Assembly (NCBI GenBank): GCA_946548065.1
Contig: CAMNPM010000001.1
Span: 53,533 to 117,532, forward strand
Length of the DNA stretch: 64,000 nt
Source: an uncultured Prevotella sp.
GTDB lineage: Bacteria; Bacteroidota; Bacteroidia; Bacteroidales; Bacteroidaceae
Direction of reading: 5' to 3'
The notes beneath the pieces were generated by a model. It was not told the DNA's origin. It was given only the letters and a program-made list of their open reading frames with translations, and ran no database searches. The position numbers and the translations under genes are program-made. Positions 18,852-28,335 of the stretch are shown one piece after another. Within the stretch, counting starts at the first letter, position 1; each line of letters opens with the position of its first letter.

Positions 18852-19376
18852 ATGGCAGGCTGGCTGAAGTATATGATAGCGTTTGCATCAGCTTTTGCGC
18901 TGATGCTGGCTATCCGTTCTCTGGTGCTTTCCGTTCATGGGGTCATAGGCGATGGGCTGGCCCCGCTCTATCATAATGGCGACCGTCTGCTCATCAATCG
19001 CTGCAGCTATGGCCTGCGCATTGAGGGCAACGGCCTGTTGCCATACAGCCGTCTGATGCGCCAACCTGTCGAACGGGGCGACATCGTGGCGTTCAACATA
19101 CCAAGAGGCTCGCTGGGCTGTCTTGAAGATGTCTCTTCCTTTGGTCTGATGATAGCCCGCTGCAAGGCAGTACCCGGTGATACCGTTCGTACAGACAGCG
19201 GCGTGGCCGTCATCCCAGGACTATACAACTGTGCCAAGACTGACTACTACTGGCTGGAAGCCATCAACGACAAGAATCCTGTTGACTCAAGGTATCTGGG
19301 CTTCATCCCTGAACAGGACATCATAGGTCGCGTGGTCACCGTACTGTATAATCGTTACAACTCGTTCTTGCCATGA
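18852..19376 (+). CDS. Signal peptidase I-like (S26) protein lacking catalytic Ser and Lys
   Basis: 174 residues from the ATG used here; a TTG at 18837, two bases after the lepB stop, is an alternative start. One N-terminal TM segment precedes an S26-like core. Aligned with lepB upstream, VIGDGLAPLYHNGD replaces the nucleophile motif so Ser becomes Gly35. GLMIARCKAVPGD replaces the general-base motif so Lys becomes Ala102. The C-terminal DSRYLGFIPEQDIIGR is retained. The fold is kept but proteolysis looks impossible, so a regulatory or substrate-binding partner of LepB is possible. It overlaps the next gene by ATGA. Confidence 0.82.
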   Translation: MAGWLKYMIAFASAFALMLAIRSLVLSVHGVIGDGLAPLYHNGDRLLINRCSYGLRIEGNGLLPYSRLMRQPVERGDIVAFNIPRGSLGCLEDVSSFGLMIARCKAVPGDTVRTDSGVAVIPGLYNCAKTDYYWLEAINDKNPVDSRYLGFIPEQDIIGRVVTVLYNRYNSFLP

Positions 19377-20035
19377 CCACAGCACTGCTACAGACCACCT
19401 ACTTCGGCCCCATCCAATGGTACCAGAAACTCTGCCGCTACGACCAGAGCATCATCGAGCAGTACGACTCCTACCAGAAGCAGACCTACCGCAACCGCTG
19501 CATCATTGCTACAGCCAATGGACTACAGGCACTGACGGTACCCGTTGAGCATAGTGATGACAAGACGACAGTCAAAGACCTGCGCATCAGCGACCACAAC
19601 CAGTGGCGGCGCATCCATTGGAATGCACTGCAAAGTGCCTATAGCGAAAGTCCCTTCTTCGACTATTATGCTGACGACATCCGCCCCTTTTTCGAAAAGA
19701 AATACGAGTTCCTCATCGACTTCAACGAGGCCATCCGCCAGACAATGTGCGAACTCATTGATATCCATCCGCACGTCTCCTATACCTGCTCGTTCCTGTC
19801 TCCTTCCTCAACGGACAAGTCTCCCTCCTCTCTCCTCCCAAATCTCTCCTCCCAAATCTCCGACTTCCGCGAAGTCATCCACGCCAAGCATCCACTGCCC
19901 GACCCAGACTTCGAAGCTACGCCCTATTGGCAGGTGTTTCAGCACAAGTACGGTTTCCTGCCTAATCTCTCCATCCTCGACTTGCTCTTTTGCATGGGAC
20001 CCGAATCTATTTTTTATTGCCACAAGAAAACATAA
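19373..20035 (+). CDS. WbqC-like family protein
   Basis: 220 residues. It begins TALLQTTYFGPIQWYQKL and has RNRCIIATANGLQALTVPVE and FFEKKYEFLIDFNEA, matching the WbqC-like family found in surface-polysaccharide and other operons. A Ser/Pro-rich loop at about 142-160 looks like a low-complexity insertion. The ATGA overlap with the preceding S26 gene indicates translational coupling. Biochemical function is not established. Confidence 0.82.
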   Translation: MTTALLQTTYFGPIQWYQKLCRYDQSIIEQYDSYQKQTYRNRCIIATANGLQALTVPVEHSDDKTTVKDLRISDHNQWRRIHWNALQSAYSESPFFDYYADDIRPFFEKKYEFLIDFNEAIRQTMCELIDIHPHVSYTCSFLSPSSTDKSPSSLLPNLSSQISDFREVIHAKHPLPDPDFEATPYWQVFQHKYGFLPNLSILDLLFCMGPESIFYCHKKT

Positions 20036-20041
20036 ATACAG

Positions 20042-22099
20042 ATGAAACGAAACCTTTTATTATCCTTAGCCATTATGATGGGGGCCATCGCCCTCGCCTC
20101 CACCGCCGACTCGCTGCGCAGACAGATTCCCAAGCTCAGCGGCGAAGAGAAGTCAGCAGCCTACCAGCAACTCTATCAGACCCTCTCCGACGGCAATCAG
20201 CTCGAACCCCTGCTCCAGTGTCTTGACCAGTGGATAGAGCACGAGGCTCGTCAGGGCAATACCAAGGAAGAGGCCAAGGTGCGCTGGTACAAGCTCGTCG
20301 ACATAGCCAACTATGGTGAAGACAGTCTCATGCTCGACGAGGCCACACTCCAGATGAACTGGTTTATGCACCACGACGAGTGGCAGCGTTACTACGATGC
20401 CTGGGACTGCAAGGTCAACAGCTATATCTATACCAACCGTTTGCAGACAGCCCTCCGCGAGGCTCAGAATATCTTGGACGACGCCAATGTGCGCCGCAAC
20501 AACTTCGGACGTGCCGTTGCTTACATGCAGATGGGTGTCATCTACGAGATGATGGGGCAGTACGACCGTGCCGTGCTCGTCTTCAAGGAGTGTCTGGGGC
20601 AGCTCAAGGACAGCTACCGCGACTCAGAGGTCATCACCAATGCCTACGACTACCTCTGCCAGACGCTCGACGAGTGCTACCGCTATCAGGAGGAGCTCAA
20701 TGTCACCTACGAGTGGGAGAAAACCATTCAGGAACGGCTTGCATCCGGTAAGGTGGCATCAAGGTCTATGCAGAGCAACTATATTGTCTGTCGGTGCAAT
20801 CGTGCCTTGGCCCTTACCAAGCTGGGGCGCTATGCCGATGCTGACAGTGAGCTCTCGCAAGCAGAGGAGATGCTCAAAGAGAGCGACACACCTCTGGCGC
20901 GCTATCGCATTCTACTCGTCAGAGCCATACATGCCCTCGACAAGGGAATGCCCCATGTTGCACAGGACTACTGCGACAGTCTGCAGCGACTCGGACTCAA
21001 CGCTGGGGGAAACATCCAGCTGCTTCAGGGCGATATCTTCCTCAAGGCGGGCCGGCCTGCTGAGGCTGCCCAGCTCTTCCGTCAGCTATACCAGAGCACA
21101 GACTCCATCTTCAATCGTGACATGCGACTGCAGCTCAACGAGCTCAGCACACTCTATAAGGTCGAGGAGCTGGAGATACAAAACAAGCTGCAGACCACTC
21201 GCTATCTTGCCATCTTCGCGGTCCTTGTCATCCTGGGACTGCTCGTCTTCACCCACTACCGTTTCCGCGATGCAAGGCGACTTGCCGCTGAGCACGACAA
21301 GCTGCAGGAGAGCAACCGGAAGTTGGAGCAGAGCAATAAGGAGCTGCAGGTGGCCAACACGCGAGCTGAGGAGGCATCGCAGATGAAAACCAACTTCATT
21401 CAGCAGATCTCCCACGAGATTCGTACTCCCCTGAACATCCTCTCCGGCTTCACCCAGATTCTCACTACTCCAGGTATGGAGATGGACGATGCCACCAAGC
21501 GCGACATCAGCGAGCGCATCACTGAGAATACAGCGCGTATTACAGGTCTTGTCAACAAAATGCTGTCGTTGAGCGATGCTGGCAGTCGCACGATGATAGA
21601 ATGCAACGACCACGTGCTGGCCGTTCAGATTGCCGCCCAGGCTGCCGAGCTGCTGCAGATAGGGCAGAACCCCAAGATTGACTTCGACCTCCAGATTAGT
21701 CCTGAGGCAGAGAGTGCGATGCTCCAGACTAATGTCGAACAGGCCACCCAGGCTCTTGGGATGTTGCTCGACAATGCGCAGAAGTTCACCTATGGCAAAT
21801 ACTCCAATGCTGGTCCTGGCGAGAAGGGGCGCGTATTGCTCAACGTTACAGTCGGTTCGCAATATGTTCAGTTTATTGTCCAGGACAACGGCATTGGTGT
21901 GCCTAAGCAGGAGGCCAATCGTATCTTTGAGGAGTTTGTCCAGCTCGACAGCTTCTATGAGGGTACCGGTATTGGGCTTACCATAGCCCGTTCCATTGCT
22001 CGCCGCATGGGTGGTGATGTGGTGCTCGACACAACCTATACTGACGGCGCCCGCTTCATCCTCCGACTGCCTTATTCGTCGGGCCAGGGTTCAAACTGA
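20042..22099 (+). CDS. TPR-containing membrane sensor histidine kinase
   Basis: 685 residues. A signal peptide (about 1-21) is followed by a helical TPR-like sensor region to about 380, one TM helix (ATRYLAIF-like region, VLVILGLLVFTHYRF), a coiled coil rich in Glu, Gln and Lys, then HisKA with the H-box QQISHEIRTPLN and a GHKL ATPase with N-box LLDNAQKFT, G1 QDNGIGVP and G2 GTGIGLTIA. No receiver or DNA-binding domain is fused, unlike hybrid two-component regulators. It is the last gene of the dapB operon, 6 bp after the WbqC-like gene, and its end overlaps the end of dinB by 28 bp. No cognate response regulator is in the window. Confidence 0.88.
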   Translation: MKRNLLLSLAIMMGAIALASTADSLRRQIPKLSGEEKSAAYQQLYQTLSDGNQLEPLLQCLDQWIEHEARQGNTKEEAKVRWYKLVDIANYGEDSLMLDEATLQMNWFMHHDEWQRYYDAWDCKVNSYIYTNRLQTALREAQNILDDANVRRNNFGRAVAYMQMGVIYEMMGQYDRAVLVFKECLGQLKDSYRDSEVITNAYDYLCQTLDECYRYQEELNVTYEWEKTIQERLASGKVASRSMQSNYIVCRCNRALALTKLGRYADADSELSQAEEMLKESDTPLARYRILLVRAIHALDKGMPHVAQDYCDSLQRLGLNAGGNIQLLQGDIFLKAGRPAEAAQLFRQLYQSTDSIFNRDMRLQLNELSTLYKVEELEIQNKLQTTRYLAIFAVLVILGLLVFTHYRFRDARRLAAEHDKLQESNRKLEQSNKELQVANTRAEEASQMKTNFIQQISHEIRTPLNILSGFTQILTTPGMEMDDATKRDISERITENTARITGLVNKMLSLSDAGSRTMIECNDHVLAVQIAAQAAELLQIGQNPKIDFDLQISPEAESAMLQTNVEQATQALGMLLDNAQKFTYGKYSNAGPGEKGRVLLNVTVGSQYVQFIVQDNGIGVPKQEANRIFEEFVQLDSFYEGTGIGLTIARSIARRMGGDVVLDTTYTDGARFILRLPYSSGQGSN

Positions 22100-23205
22100 A
22101 GCTCCAGTTCCCTCCATTCTGGTTCTGTAGGCACCGCGATGCCCGTGAGGTCTGCCGCAGCGTGCGAGATGCCCAATCCCAGCAGGCGGATGGGGTGCTC
22201 ATGACTGATGTCCACCTCTTTCAGCAGTTGCTTGGCCAGGGGCAGTATCCGGGCTTTTGTGCTCAGCACTTCTCCTGCTGTCATGCTTCGTGTCACCTGG
22301 CGGAAGTCGCCGAACTTCACTTTCAGTGTCAGTGTGCGTCCTTCAAAACCGCTCTTCTCCAGGCGTCGCAGTAGTTCCTCTACCGTGTGGTACAGTTCGA
22401 TGATGATGGTAGACTGCTGGAAGATGTCTGTCTCGAAGGTCTGTTCGCAGCTTACCGACTTGCGCTCCCATTCTGCTATCACGGGGCGGTGGTCAATGCC
22501 TCGGGCGAAGTCGTAGAACACCTGCCCCATCTTGCCAAACTCATGGCTCAGGTGCTGCAGCGGTACCCTGCGGAGGTCGGCGCCAGTGAAGATACCCATA
22601 CGGTGCATGTGTCCTGCCGTCTTCTGCCCCACGCCCCAGATGCGGTTCACCTGCAGATGGTCGATAAACTCTTGTGCCTTGTCGGGGTGTATCACCGTCA
22701 GCCCGTCAGGCTTGCGCCAGTCGCTGGCTATCTTTGCCAGAAACTTGCAATAGCTCACTCCGGCAGAGGCCGTCAGTCCCGTAGTCGACAGGATACGCTG
22801 CTTTATCTCGCGGGCTATGTCTACGGCATATTTCTCACTCTTCTCCGTCTTCCCTTCCAGAAGGGTCTGTGTGACATCCAGGAAAGCTTCGTCCAGCGAC
22901 AGCGGCTCTATCAGCTCCGTATAGTCCTGGAAGATGTTGCGAATCTGCATGGACACCTCTTTATATTTATGGAAGTGTGGCTCAACGATGGTGAGGTCAG
23001 GACAGAGCCGTTTGGCCATCTGGATGCTCTGGGCCGAGTGGACACCATACTTACGGGCCTCGTAGCTGGCTGTCGACACCACCCCTCGCGGACCGTCGTG
23101 TCCCACAGCCACAGGCTTGCCCCTCAGCTCTGGACGATCGCGCTGCTCGACAGCGGCGAAAAACTGGTCCATGTCTATATGTATGATTCGTCGTTCTGCT
23201 TCCAT
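22072..23205 (-). CDS. dinB: DNA polymerase IV (Y-family)
   Basis: 377 residues with the Y-family palm motifs RRIIHIDMDQFFAAVE and EPLSLDEAFLDVT (catalytic Asp and Glu), the YEARKYGV finger segment, helix-hairpin-helix thumb (IWGVGQKTA) and a little-finger domain. It performs translesion synthesis. The start at 23205 is chosen because an ATG 12 nt upstream overlaps the promoter -7 box. The 3' end overlaps the histidine kinase gene convergently. Confidence 0.94.
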   Translation of the reverse strand: MEAERRIIHIDMDQFFAAVEQRDRPELRGKPVAVGHDGPRGVVSTASYEARKYGVHSAQSIQMAKRLCPDLTIVEPHFHKYKEVSMQIRNIFQDYTELIEPLSLDEAFLDVTQTLLEGKTEKSEKYAVDIAREIKQRILSTTGLTASAGVSYCKFLAKIASDWRKPDGLTVIHPDKAQEFIDHLQVNRIWGVGQKTAGHMHRMGIFTGADLRRVPLQHLSHEFGKMGQVFYDFARGIDHRPVIAEWERKSVSCEQTFETDIFQQSTIIIELYHTVEELLRRLEKSGFEGRTLTLKVKFGDFRQVTRSMTAGEVLSTKARILPLAKQLLKEVDISHEHPIRLLGLGISHAAADLTGIAVPTEPEWRELELQFEPWPDE

Positions 23206-23214
23206 TCTTGTCTG

Positions 23215-23222
23215 CAAAGGTA
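23215..23222 (-). promoter_or_regulatory. -7 box of the dinB promoter
   Basis: TACCTTTG on the minus strand, 9 nt from the chosen dinB start, predicting a very short leader. Confidence 0.6.
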
Positions 23223-23269
23223 GTTCTTTTCTGCGACAAGCAGAAATGTTATGGCTATTATTTATTATA

Positions 23270-23326
23270 ACTAAGAAAAATCGTTCAATGGCTACGAAAA
23301 ATGTTTCATTGAACGATTTTTTTAGT
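23270..23326. promoter_or_regulatory. Inverted-repeat operator candidate upstream of the fructan SusC gene
   Basis: TCGTTCAATG (23281-23290) is the exact inverse of CATTGAACGA (23307-23316), and flanking A and T runs extend the symmetry to 15 bp per arm. The GAACG of the right arm ends 53 bp before the first base of the -7 box. The same core, at the same 53-bp distance, precedes the GH32 gene of the other arm (see 37156-37183). It could also form an RNA hairpin, but it lies upstream of the predicted start of transcription. Confidence 0.65.
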
Positions 23327-23367
23327 CTCTTGAAACATCTTTTTCATCCCATGTGCGCAAAAGAGAG

Positions 23368-23375
23368 TACTTTTG
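23368..23375 (+). promoter_or_regulatory. -7 box of the SusC-SusD-DUF4960-GH32 operon
   Basis: TACTTTTG matches TAnnTTTG and lies 50 nt before the SusC ATG. A TTG occurs 35 nt upstream, the same distance as in the GH32 promoter of the other arm. Confidence 0.65.
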
Positions 23376-23425
23376 CGGTATATTTCTAAAATAACAAGAG
23401 TACTAACAAAAAACCTAAGAAGCAA

Positions 23426-26400
23426 ATGAAACAAGCAAAACGACTGATTCTAAGTTTCTGCGCTCTGTTGCTGTGTAATATAATGTACGCGCAACAGGCG
23501 ATCACAGGTAGTGTCGTCGACAAGACGGGAGAACCCGTCATCGGTGCTACCGTGATGGAGAAAGGCACGTCGAACGGAACGATTACCGACTTCGACGGCA
23601 ATTTCACCTTGAAGGTGGAGGCAGGCAAGACGCTGGTCTTCTCCTACATTGGTTTCCTGACACAAGAGCTTCCGGCCAGCAGCAACATGCATGTGACCAT
23701 GCAGGACGATGCCCTGTCGCTGGAAGAGGTGGTGGTTACCGGTTATACCACCCAGCGCAAGGCTGACCTGACGGGTGCTGTGAGCGTGGTGAGCGTAGCC
23801 GAGCTGGCCAAGCAGAACGAGAACAACCCGATGAAGGCCCTGCAGGGTCGTGTGCCGGGCATGAACATCCAGGCCGACGGTAACCTGGAGGGTGCTGCTA
23901 CGGTGCGTATCCGTGGTGAGGGTACGCTGAACTCAGGTGTAGACCCGCTGTACATCATCGACGGTGTACCCACCCAGTCGGGTATGCACGAACTGAACGG
24001 TAACGATATCGAGAGCATCCAGGTGCTGAAGGATGCTGCTTCAGCTTCTATCTACGGTAGCCGTGCTGCCAATGGTGTCATCATCATTACCACCAAGAAG
24101 GGCAAGGACGGCAAGGTGAAGGTGAACTTCGACACCTCGGTGGCTGCCTCGTTCTATACCAACAAGATTGAGACCATGAACGCCCAGCAGTGGGGCCGCG
24201 CCTTCTGGCAGGCCAGCGTGAACGACGGCCTGAACCCCAACAACAACAACCTGGGCTACAACTTTGACTGGAGCTACGACCAGCTGGGCAACCCCGTGCT
24301 GAACAGCCTCTCCATGAATATGTTCCTAGACGAGGGTGCCTCAGTGCGCTCGTCGGATACCGACTGGTTCAAGGAGATTACCCGCACGGGTGTGGTACAG
24401 CAGTACAACCTGTCGGTGAGCAACGGTAACGAAAAAGGACACTCCTTCTTCTCAGTGGGCTACTACGACAATACGGGTACCATCAAGGACTCGCACTTTA
24501 GCCGTCTGTCGGCTCGTGCCAATGCTGACTACAAGCTGTTCGACGGCATGGTGACCATCGGCGAGAACTTCACCGTCAACCGCACCAAGGGTACGGCAGC
24601 TCCCGGCGGTATCCTGGAGAACGCTCTGGAGTTCAACCCCAACTTCCCCATCTATGCTGAGAACGGCGAGTATGCACAGGCTCTCGGTGCCTATTCAGAG
24701 CGCGAGAACCCGCTGAGCATGCTCCATAACAACAAGGACAACGAGTATACACAGTGGCGTATGTTCGGTGACGCTCACCTGAGCATCACCCCGTTCAAGA
24801 ACTTCACCGTGCGCACCACACTGGGTATGGACTATACACAGAAGCAGCAGCGCTTCTTCCTGTACCCCATTGTTAACGGAAAGATGAAGCGCACCGACAC
24901 TGCTGCCGAGAGCAAGCAGGAGCACTGGATGAACTGGATGTGGAACGCCATTGCCACCTATAACCTCGAGATTGACAAGCATCGCGGAGATGCCATGATT
25001 GGTATTGAGGTGAACCGCCAGAACTACAACATGAGCGATGCACAGCGCTATGAGCTGGCTATTCTGAACACCGACTACATGTGGCCGTCGGCAGGTACGG
25101 GCCGCCAGATAGCACAGGGCTTCGGCAACGGATACTCGCTGGTTTCTTACTTTGGAAAGGTAAACTACACCTACGACGACAAGTATATGGCCTCGCTGAC
25201 CATCCGTCACGACGGTTCGAGCCGCTTCGGTGAGAACAGGCAGTACGGTACCTTCCCCTCTGTCTCTGCCGGTTGGCGTATCACACAGGAGAAGTTTATG
25301 CAGAAGACCAACACTTGGCTCGACGACCTGAAGCTGCGCTACTCATGGGGTCAGACCGGTAACCAGGCCATCGACAATACTGCACGTTATACGCTCTATC
25401 AGGCACTGGTGTCGGCCAATATCTGGGACGAGAACCAGGCTGGTTCGGCCTACGACATCAAGGGTTCGAATGGTGGCTCGGCCATTCCTACGGGTTATGT
25501 GCGCTCTCAGCGCGGTAACGAGGACATTAAGTGGGAGACCACTACACAGCACAACATAGGTATTGACTTTGCCTTGCTGCGCAACGAGATTTACGGTAGT
25601 GCCGACTGGTTCTACAAGAAGACTACCGACATCCTGCTCTTCATGGAGGGTATCGCCTCGATGGGTGAGGGTAGCGGACAGTGGATCAACGCCGGTGAGA
25701 TGAAGAACACCGGTTGGGAGTTCTCGCTGGGTTATCGCCACAAGCTGGCCAACGGCTTCTCCTGGGATATCAATGGTAACATCAGCCTCTATCGCAACGA
25801 GATTACCAAGCTGCCTGAGACGGTGATAGCCAACGGTAAGTTTGGCGGCAACAGTAAGCTGAGTGTCATTGGCAACGCGAAGGGTTCGCTGGTGGGCTAT
25901 GTTGCCGACGGCCTGTTCAAGAGCCAGGAGGAGATTGACAATCACGCCATTCAGCAGGGAGCCGGACTGGGTCGCATTCGCTATAAGGACCTCAACGGTG
26001 ACGGATACATCACCGAGGACGACCAGACCTGGATCTTCGACCCCACTCCAAAATTCTCATGGGGTCTGAACATCTACCTGCAGTACAAGAACTTCGACTT
26101 CACGATGTTCTGGCAGGGCGTACAGGGTGTTGATGTCAATACCCACGGATTCAAGGCCCGCACCGACTTCTGGGCAAACTCCACGGTCAACGTGCCTTAT
26201 CTGAACAAGGGTACCCGTGTGCTGAGTGCATGGAGCCCGGCCAATCCCGGCAGCGACATTCCCGCACTGACCACTGCCGACACCAACAACGAGGGACGTC
26301 TCTCTACCTATTATATTGAAAACGGATCGTTTGCTAAGCTGCGCACCATCCAGCTGGGATATAACATCCCACAGAGCTTCACCGACAAGCTGCGTCTGGA

Positions 26401-26539
26401 GCGCCTGCGCGTTTATATCTCGGCTCAGAACCTGCTGACCATCAAGAGCGGCAAGTTCACCGGCTCAGATCCTGAGAACCCGGGATTCAACTATCCTATT
26501 CCTCTGAACCTGACATTTGGCTTAAACGTTTCATTCTAA
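23426..26539 (+). CDS. SusC/RagA-type TonB-linked outer-membrane transporter (fructan locus)
   Basis: 1037 residues. Signal peptide to about 22 (NIMYAQ), a carboxypeptidase-regulatory-like beta domain at about 25-100 (ITGSVVDKTGEPVIGATVMEK), TonB box LEEVVVTGY, a plug domain with PLYIIDGVPTQ and YGSRAANGVIIITTKKGK, then a beta-barrel ending in LTFGLNVSF with the terminal aromatic typical of Omp insertion. Paired with the SusD-like lipoprotein 15 bp downstream it imports oligosaccharides. The two GH32 enzymes, fructokinase and sugar permease nearby indicate a fructan (inulin or levan). Confidence 0.96.
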   Translation: MKQAKRLILSFCALLLCNIMYAQQAITGSVVDKTGEPVIGATVMEKGTSNGTITDFDGNFTLKVEAGKTLVFSYIGFLTQELPASSNMHVTMQDDALSLEEVVVTGYTTQRKADLTGAVSVVSVAELAKQNENNPMKALQGRVPGMNIQADGNLEGAATVRIRGEGTLNSGVDPLYIIDGVPTQSGMHELNGNDIESIQVLKDAASASIYGSRAANGVIIITTKKGKDGKVKVNFDTSVAASFYTNKIETMNAQQWGRAFWQASVNDGLNPNNNNLGYNFDWSYDQLGNPVLNSLSMNMFLDEGASVRSSDTDWFKEITRTGVVQQYNLSVSNGNEKGHSFFSVGYYDNTGTIKDSHFSRLSARANADYKLFDGMVTIGENFTVNRTKGTAAPGGILENALEFNPNFPIYAENGEYAQALGAYSERENPLSMLHNNKDNEYTQWRMFGDAHLSITPFKNFTVRTTLGMDYTQKQQRFFLYPIVNGKMKRTDTAAESKQEHWMNWMWNAIATYNLEIDKHRGDAMIGIEVNRQNYNMSDAQRYELAILNTDYMWPSAGTGRQIAQGFGNGYSLVSYFGKVNYTYDDKYMASLTIRHDGSSRFGENRQYGTFPSVSAGWRITQEKFMQKTNTWLDDLKLRYSWGQTGNQAIDNTARYTLYQALVSANIWDENQAGSAYDIKGSNGGSAIPTGYVRSQRGNEDIKWETTTQHNIGIDFALLRNEIYGSADWFYKKTTDILLFMEGIASMGEGSGQWINAGEMKNTGWEFSLGYRHKLANGFSWDINGNISLYRNEITKLPETVIANGKFGGNSKLSVIGNAKGSLVGYVADGLFKSQEEIDNHAIQQGAGLGRIRYKDLNGDGYITEDDQTWIFDPTPKFSWGLNIYLQYKNFDFTMFWQGVQGVDVNTHGFKARTDFWANSTVNVPYLNKGTRVLSAWSPANPGSDIPALTTADTNNEGRLSTYYIENGSFAKLRTIQLGYNIPQSFTDKLRLERLRVYISAQNLLTIKSGKFTGSDPENPGFNYPIPLNLTFGLNVSF

Positions 26540-26554
26540 ACATACAATATGATT

Positions 26555-28297
26555 ATGAAAACAAAGATTTTATATATCATCTGCGGTGTCTGTATGCTTG
26601 CTTCCTGCAGCAATTTCCTGGATGAGCAGAAACCTCAGGCCACACTGACGCAGGACCAGGTGAAAGACCCTAAATATATTGACGATGTGCTGACATCGGC
26701 ATACTCCGGACTGTTGGCCATAGAAGACATGAACTCATCGTTCTCGCTGTGGAACTATGACACCCGTTCAGACGATGCCTACGTGGGTGGCGCCTCCTTC
26801 TCGGACGGTGAACCGTTCCACCGCCTGGAGAAAGGCACGGGCGTAATGACTCAGGACTGGCCCTTCGCCTCTATCTGGAACAAGCTGTATAAATATCTCT
26901 CCCGCGTATCGCTGTCGCTCGACATGCTGGCTGTTGCCAACCAGGACGATGCTACCATCCAGCAGCGTACCGCTGAGATGAAGTTCCTGCGGGCATACGG
27001 TCACTTCCAGCTGAAGCGCCTGTTCAAGAAGATTCCCTTTGTGAACAAGCCGAACATGACAGAGGATGACTATAACAACCTGTCGAACACGGAGTACACG
27101 AATGATGAGGCCTGGCAGCAGATTATCAACGACTTGGAGGATGCCTACCACGTGCTGCCCGCCACGCAGGCCGACAAGGGACGTCCCACCAAGGCTGCCG
27201 CTGCTGCCTTCCTGGCTAAGGTGTACCTCTATAAGGCTTATCGTCAGGACGATGCCAGCTCTAACCAGGTGACCAGCATCAGCAATGAAGACCTGCAGAA
27301 GGTGCTGGAGTATACCACACTGTCTATCTATACCGGTGCTGGCTATGGCCTGGAGGCTGACCTCCACAACAACTTCCGCCCTGAGGAGGCTTACGAGAAC
27401 GGCAAGGAGAGCATCTGGGCCATTCAGTATTCGCGCAACGACGGTACTACATGGGGCAACCTGAACTTTGCCAACCGTCTGATTGTACCCTGCATCCCCA
27501 AGGTGCACGACTCTGGTAACGACTTCTACAAGCCTTCTCACAGTCTGGTGAATGCTTATCGCACCAACAGTAGTGGTCTGCCCATTCTGGACAATGCCCC
27601 GACTACCGACTATGAGGTAGGTAGCAATGAAACCGTTGACCCCCGTCTGTTTGTCACTGTCGGTGTGCCTGGCACTCCCTATATGTTCAACACCAACTTC
27701 ATGATAGAGAAGAGCAACACCTGGAGCCGCGCCGGTAGTGGTATGTATGGTTGGAACGTCTCGCTGAAGCAGAACGTTGACCCCGCACTGACCGACATCT
27801 ATCTCTTCAACTGTGACAACCAATGGGCTTCGTCAATGAACCGTATCGTGTTCCGCTATGCCGACGTGCTGCTGATGCGTGCCGAAGCTCAGGCTCAGTT
27901 GGGCAACATTCAGGAGGCCATCCAGCTGGTCAACCAGGTTCGCGAACGTGCCATCGGGATGATCAAGAACAGTATCGTCAGCAACTATGCTGTCAAGTAC
28001 AACGTACACTATGCCGTCAACAAGTATAACGGCAGCTACGGCAAGGACGAAGCACTGAAGATTGTGAAGATGGAACGCCGTCTGGAGCTGGCTATGGAGT
28101 ATGAGCGTTTCTTCGACCTCGTGCGCTGGGGCGATGCCGCTACGGTTATCAATAAGTTCTATACCGAGGAGGGCGCCAAGATGAACTTCCTGTCGGGCTC
28201 TTCATTCACTGCCAACAAGAACGAGTACCTGCCCATCCCCGACGAGCAGTACAAGGCAGCTAATGGTCACTACCAGCAGAACTGTGGACAGTGGTAA
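26555..28297 (+). CDS. SusD/RagB-type nutrient-binding lipoprotein (fructan locus)
   Basis: 580 residues from the ATG chosen here; an ATG two codons earlier (26549) is possible. The lipobox MLASC is followed by SNFLDEQKP, a standard SusD N-terminus. The helical TPR scaffold includes AEMKFLRAYGHFQLKRLF and KAAAAAFLAKVYLYKA. The C-terminal part has VLLMRAEAQAQLGN, MERRLELAMEYERFFDLVRWG and EYLPIPDEQ, all hallmarks of the family. It caps the SusC barrel at the cell surface. Confidence 0.96.
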   Translation: MKTKILYIICGVCMLASCSNFLDEQKPQATLTQDQVKDPKYIDDVLTSAYSGLLAIEDMNSSFSLWNYDTRSDDAYVGGASFSDGEPFHRLEKGTGVMTQDWPFASIWNKLYKYLSRVSLSLDMLAVANQDDATIQQRTAEMKFLRAYGHFQLKRLFKKIPFVNKPNMTEDDYNNLSNTEYTNDEAWQQIINDLEDAYHVLPATQADKGRPTKAAAAAFLAKVYLYKAYRQDDASSNQVTSISNEDLQKVLEYTTLSIYTGAGYGLEADLHNNFRPEEAYENGKESIWAIQYSRNDGTTWGNLNFANRLIVPCIPKVHDSGNDFYKPSHSLVNAYRTNSSGLPILDNAPTTDYEVGSNETVDPRLFVTVGVPGTPYMFNTNFMIEKSNTWSRAGSGMYGWNVSLKQNVDPALTDIYLFNCDNQWASSMNRIVFRYADVLLMRAEAQAQLGNIQEAIQLVNQVRERAIGMIKNSIVSNYAVKYNVHYAVNKYNGSYGKDEALKIVKMERRLELAMEYERFFDLVRWGDAATVINKFYTEEGAKMNFLSGSSFTANKNEYLPIPDEQYKAANGHYQQNCGQW

Positions 28298-28335
28298 GAA
28301 ACAAATTAGAAAACAGTAATTAGAAATCAATAATT

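Noticed and set aside
23276..23321. Reading the SusC upstream palindrome as a transcription terminator
   Set aside because: It lies between divergent genes with no transcript expected to enter it, and the same half-site recurs at the GH32 promoter at identical spacing.
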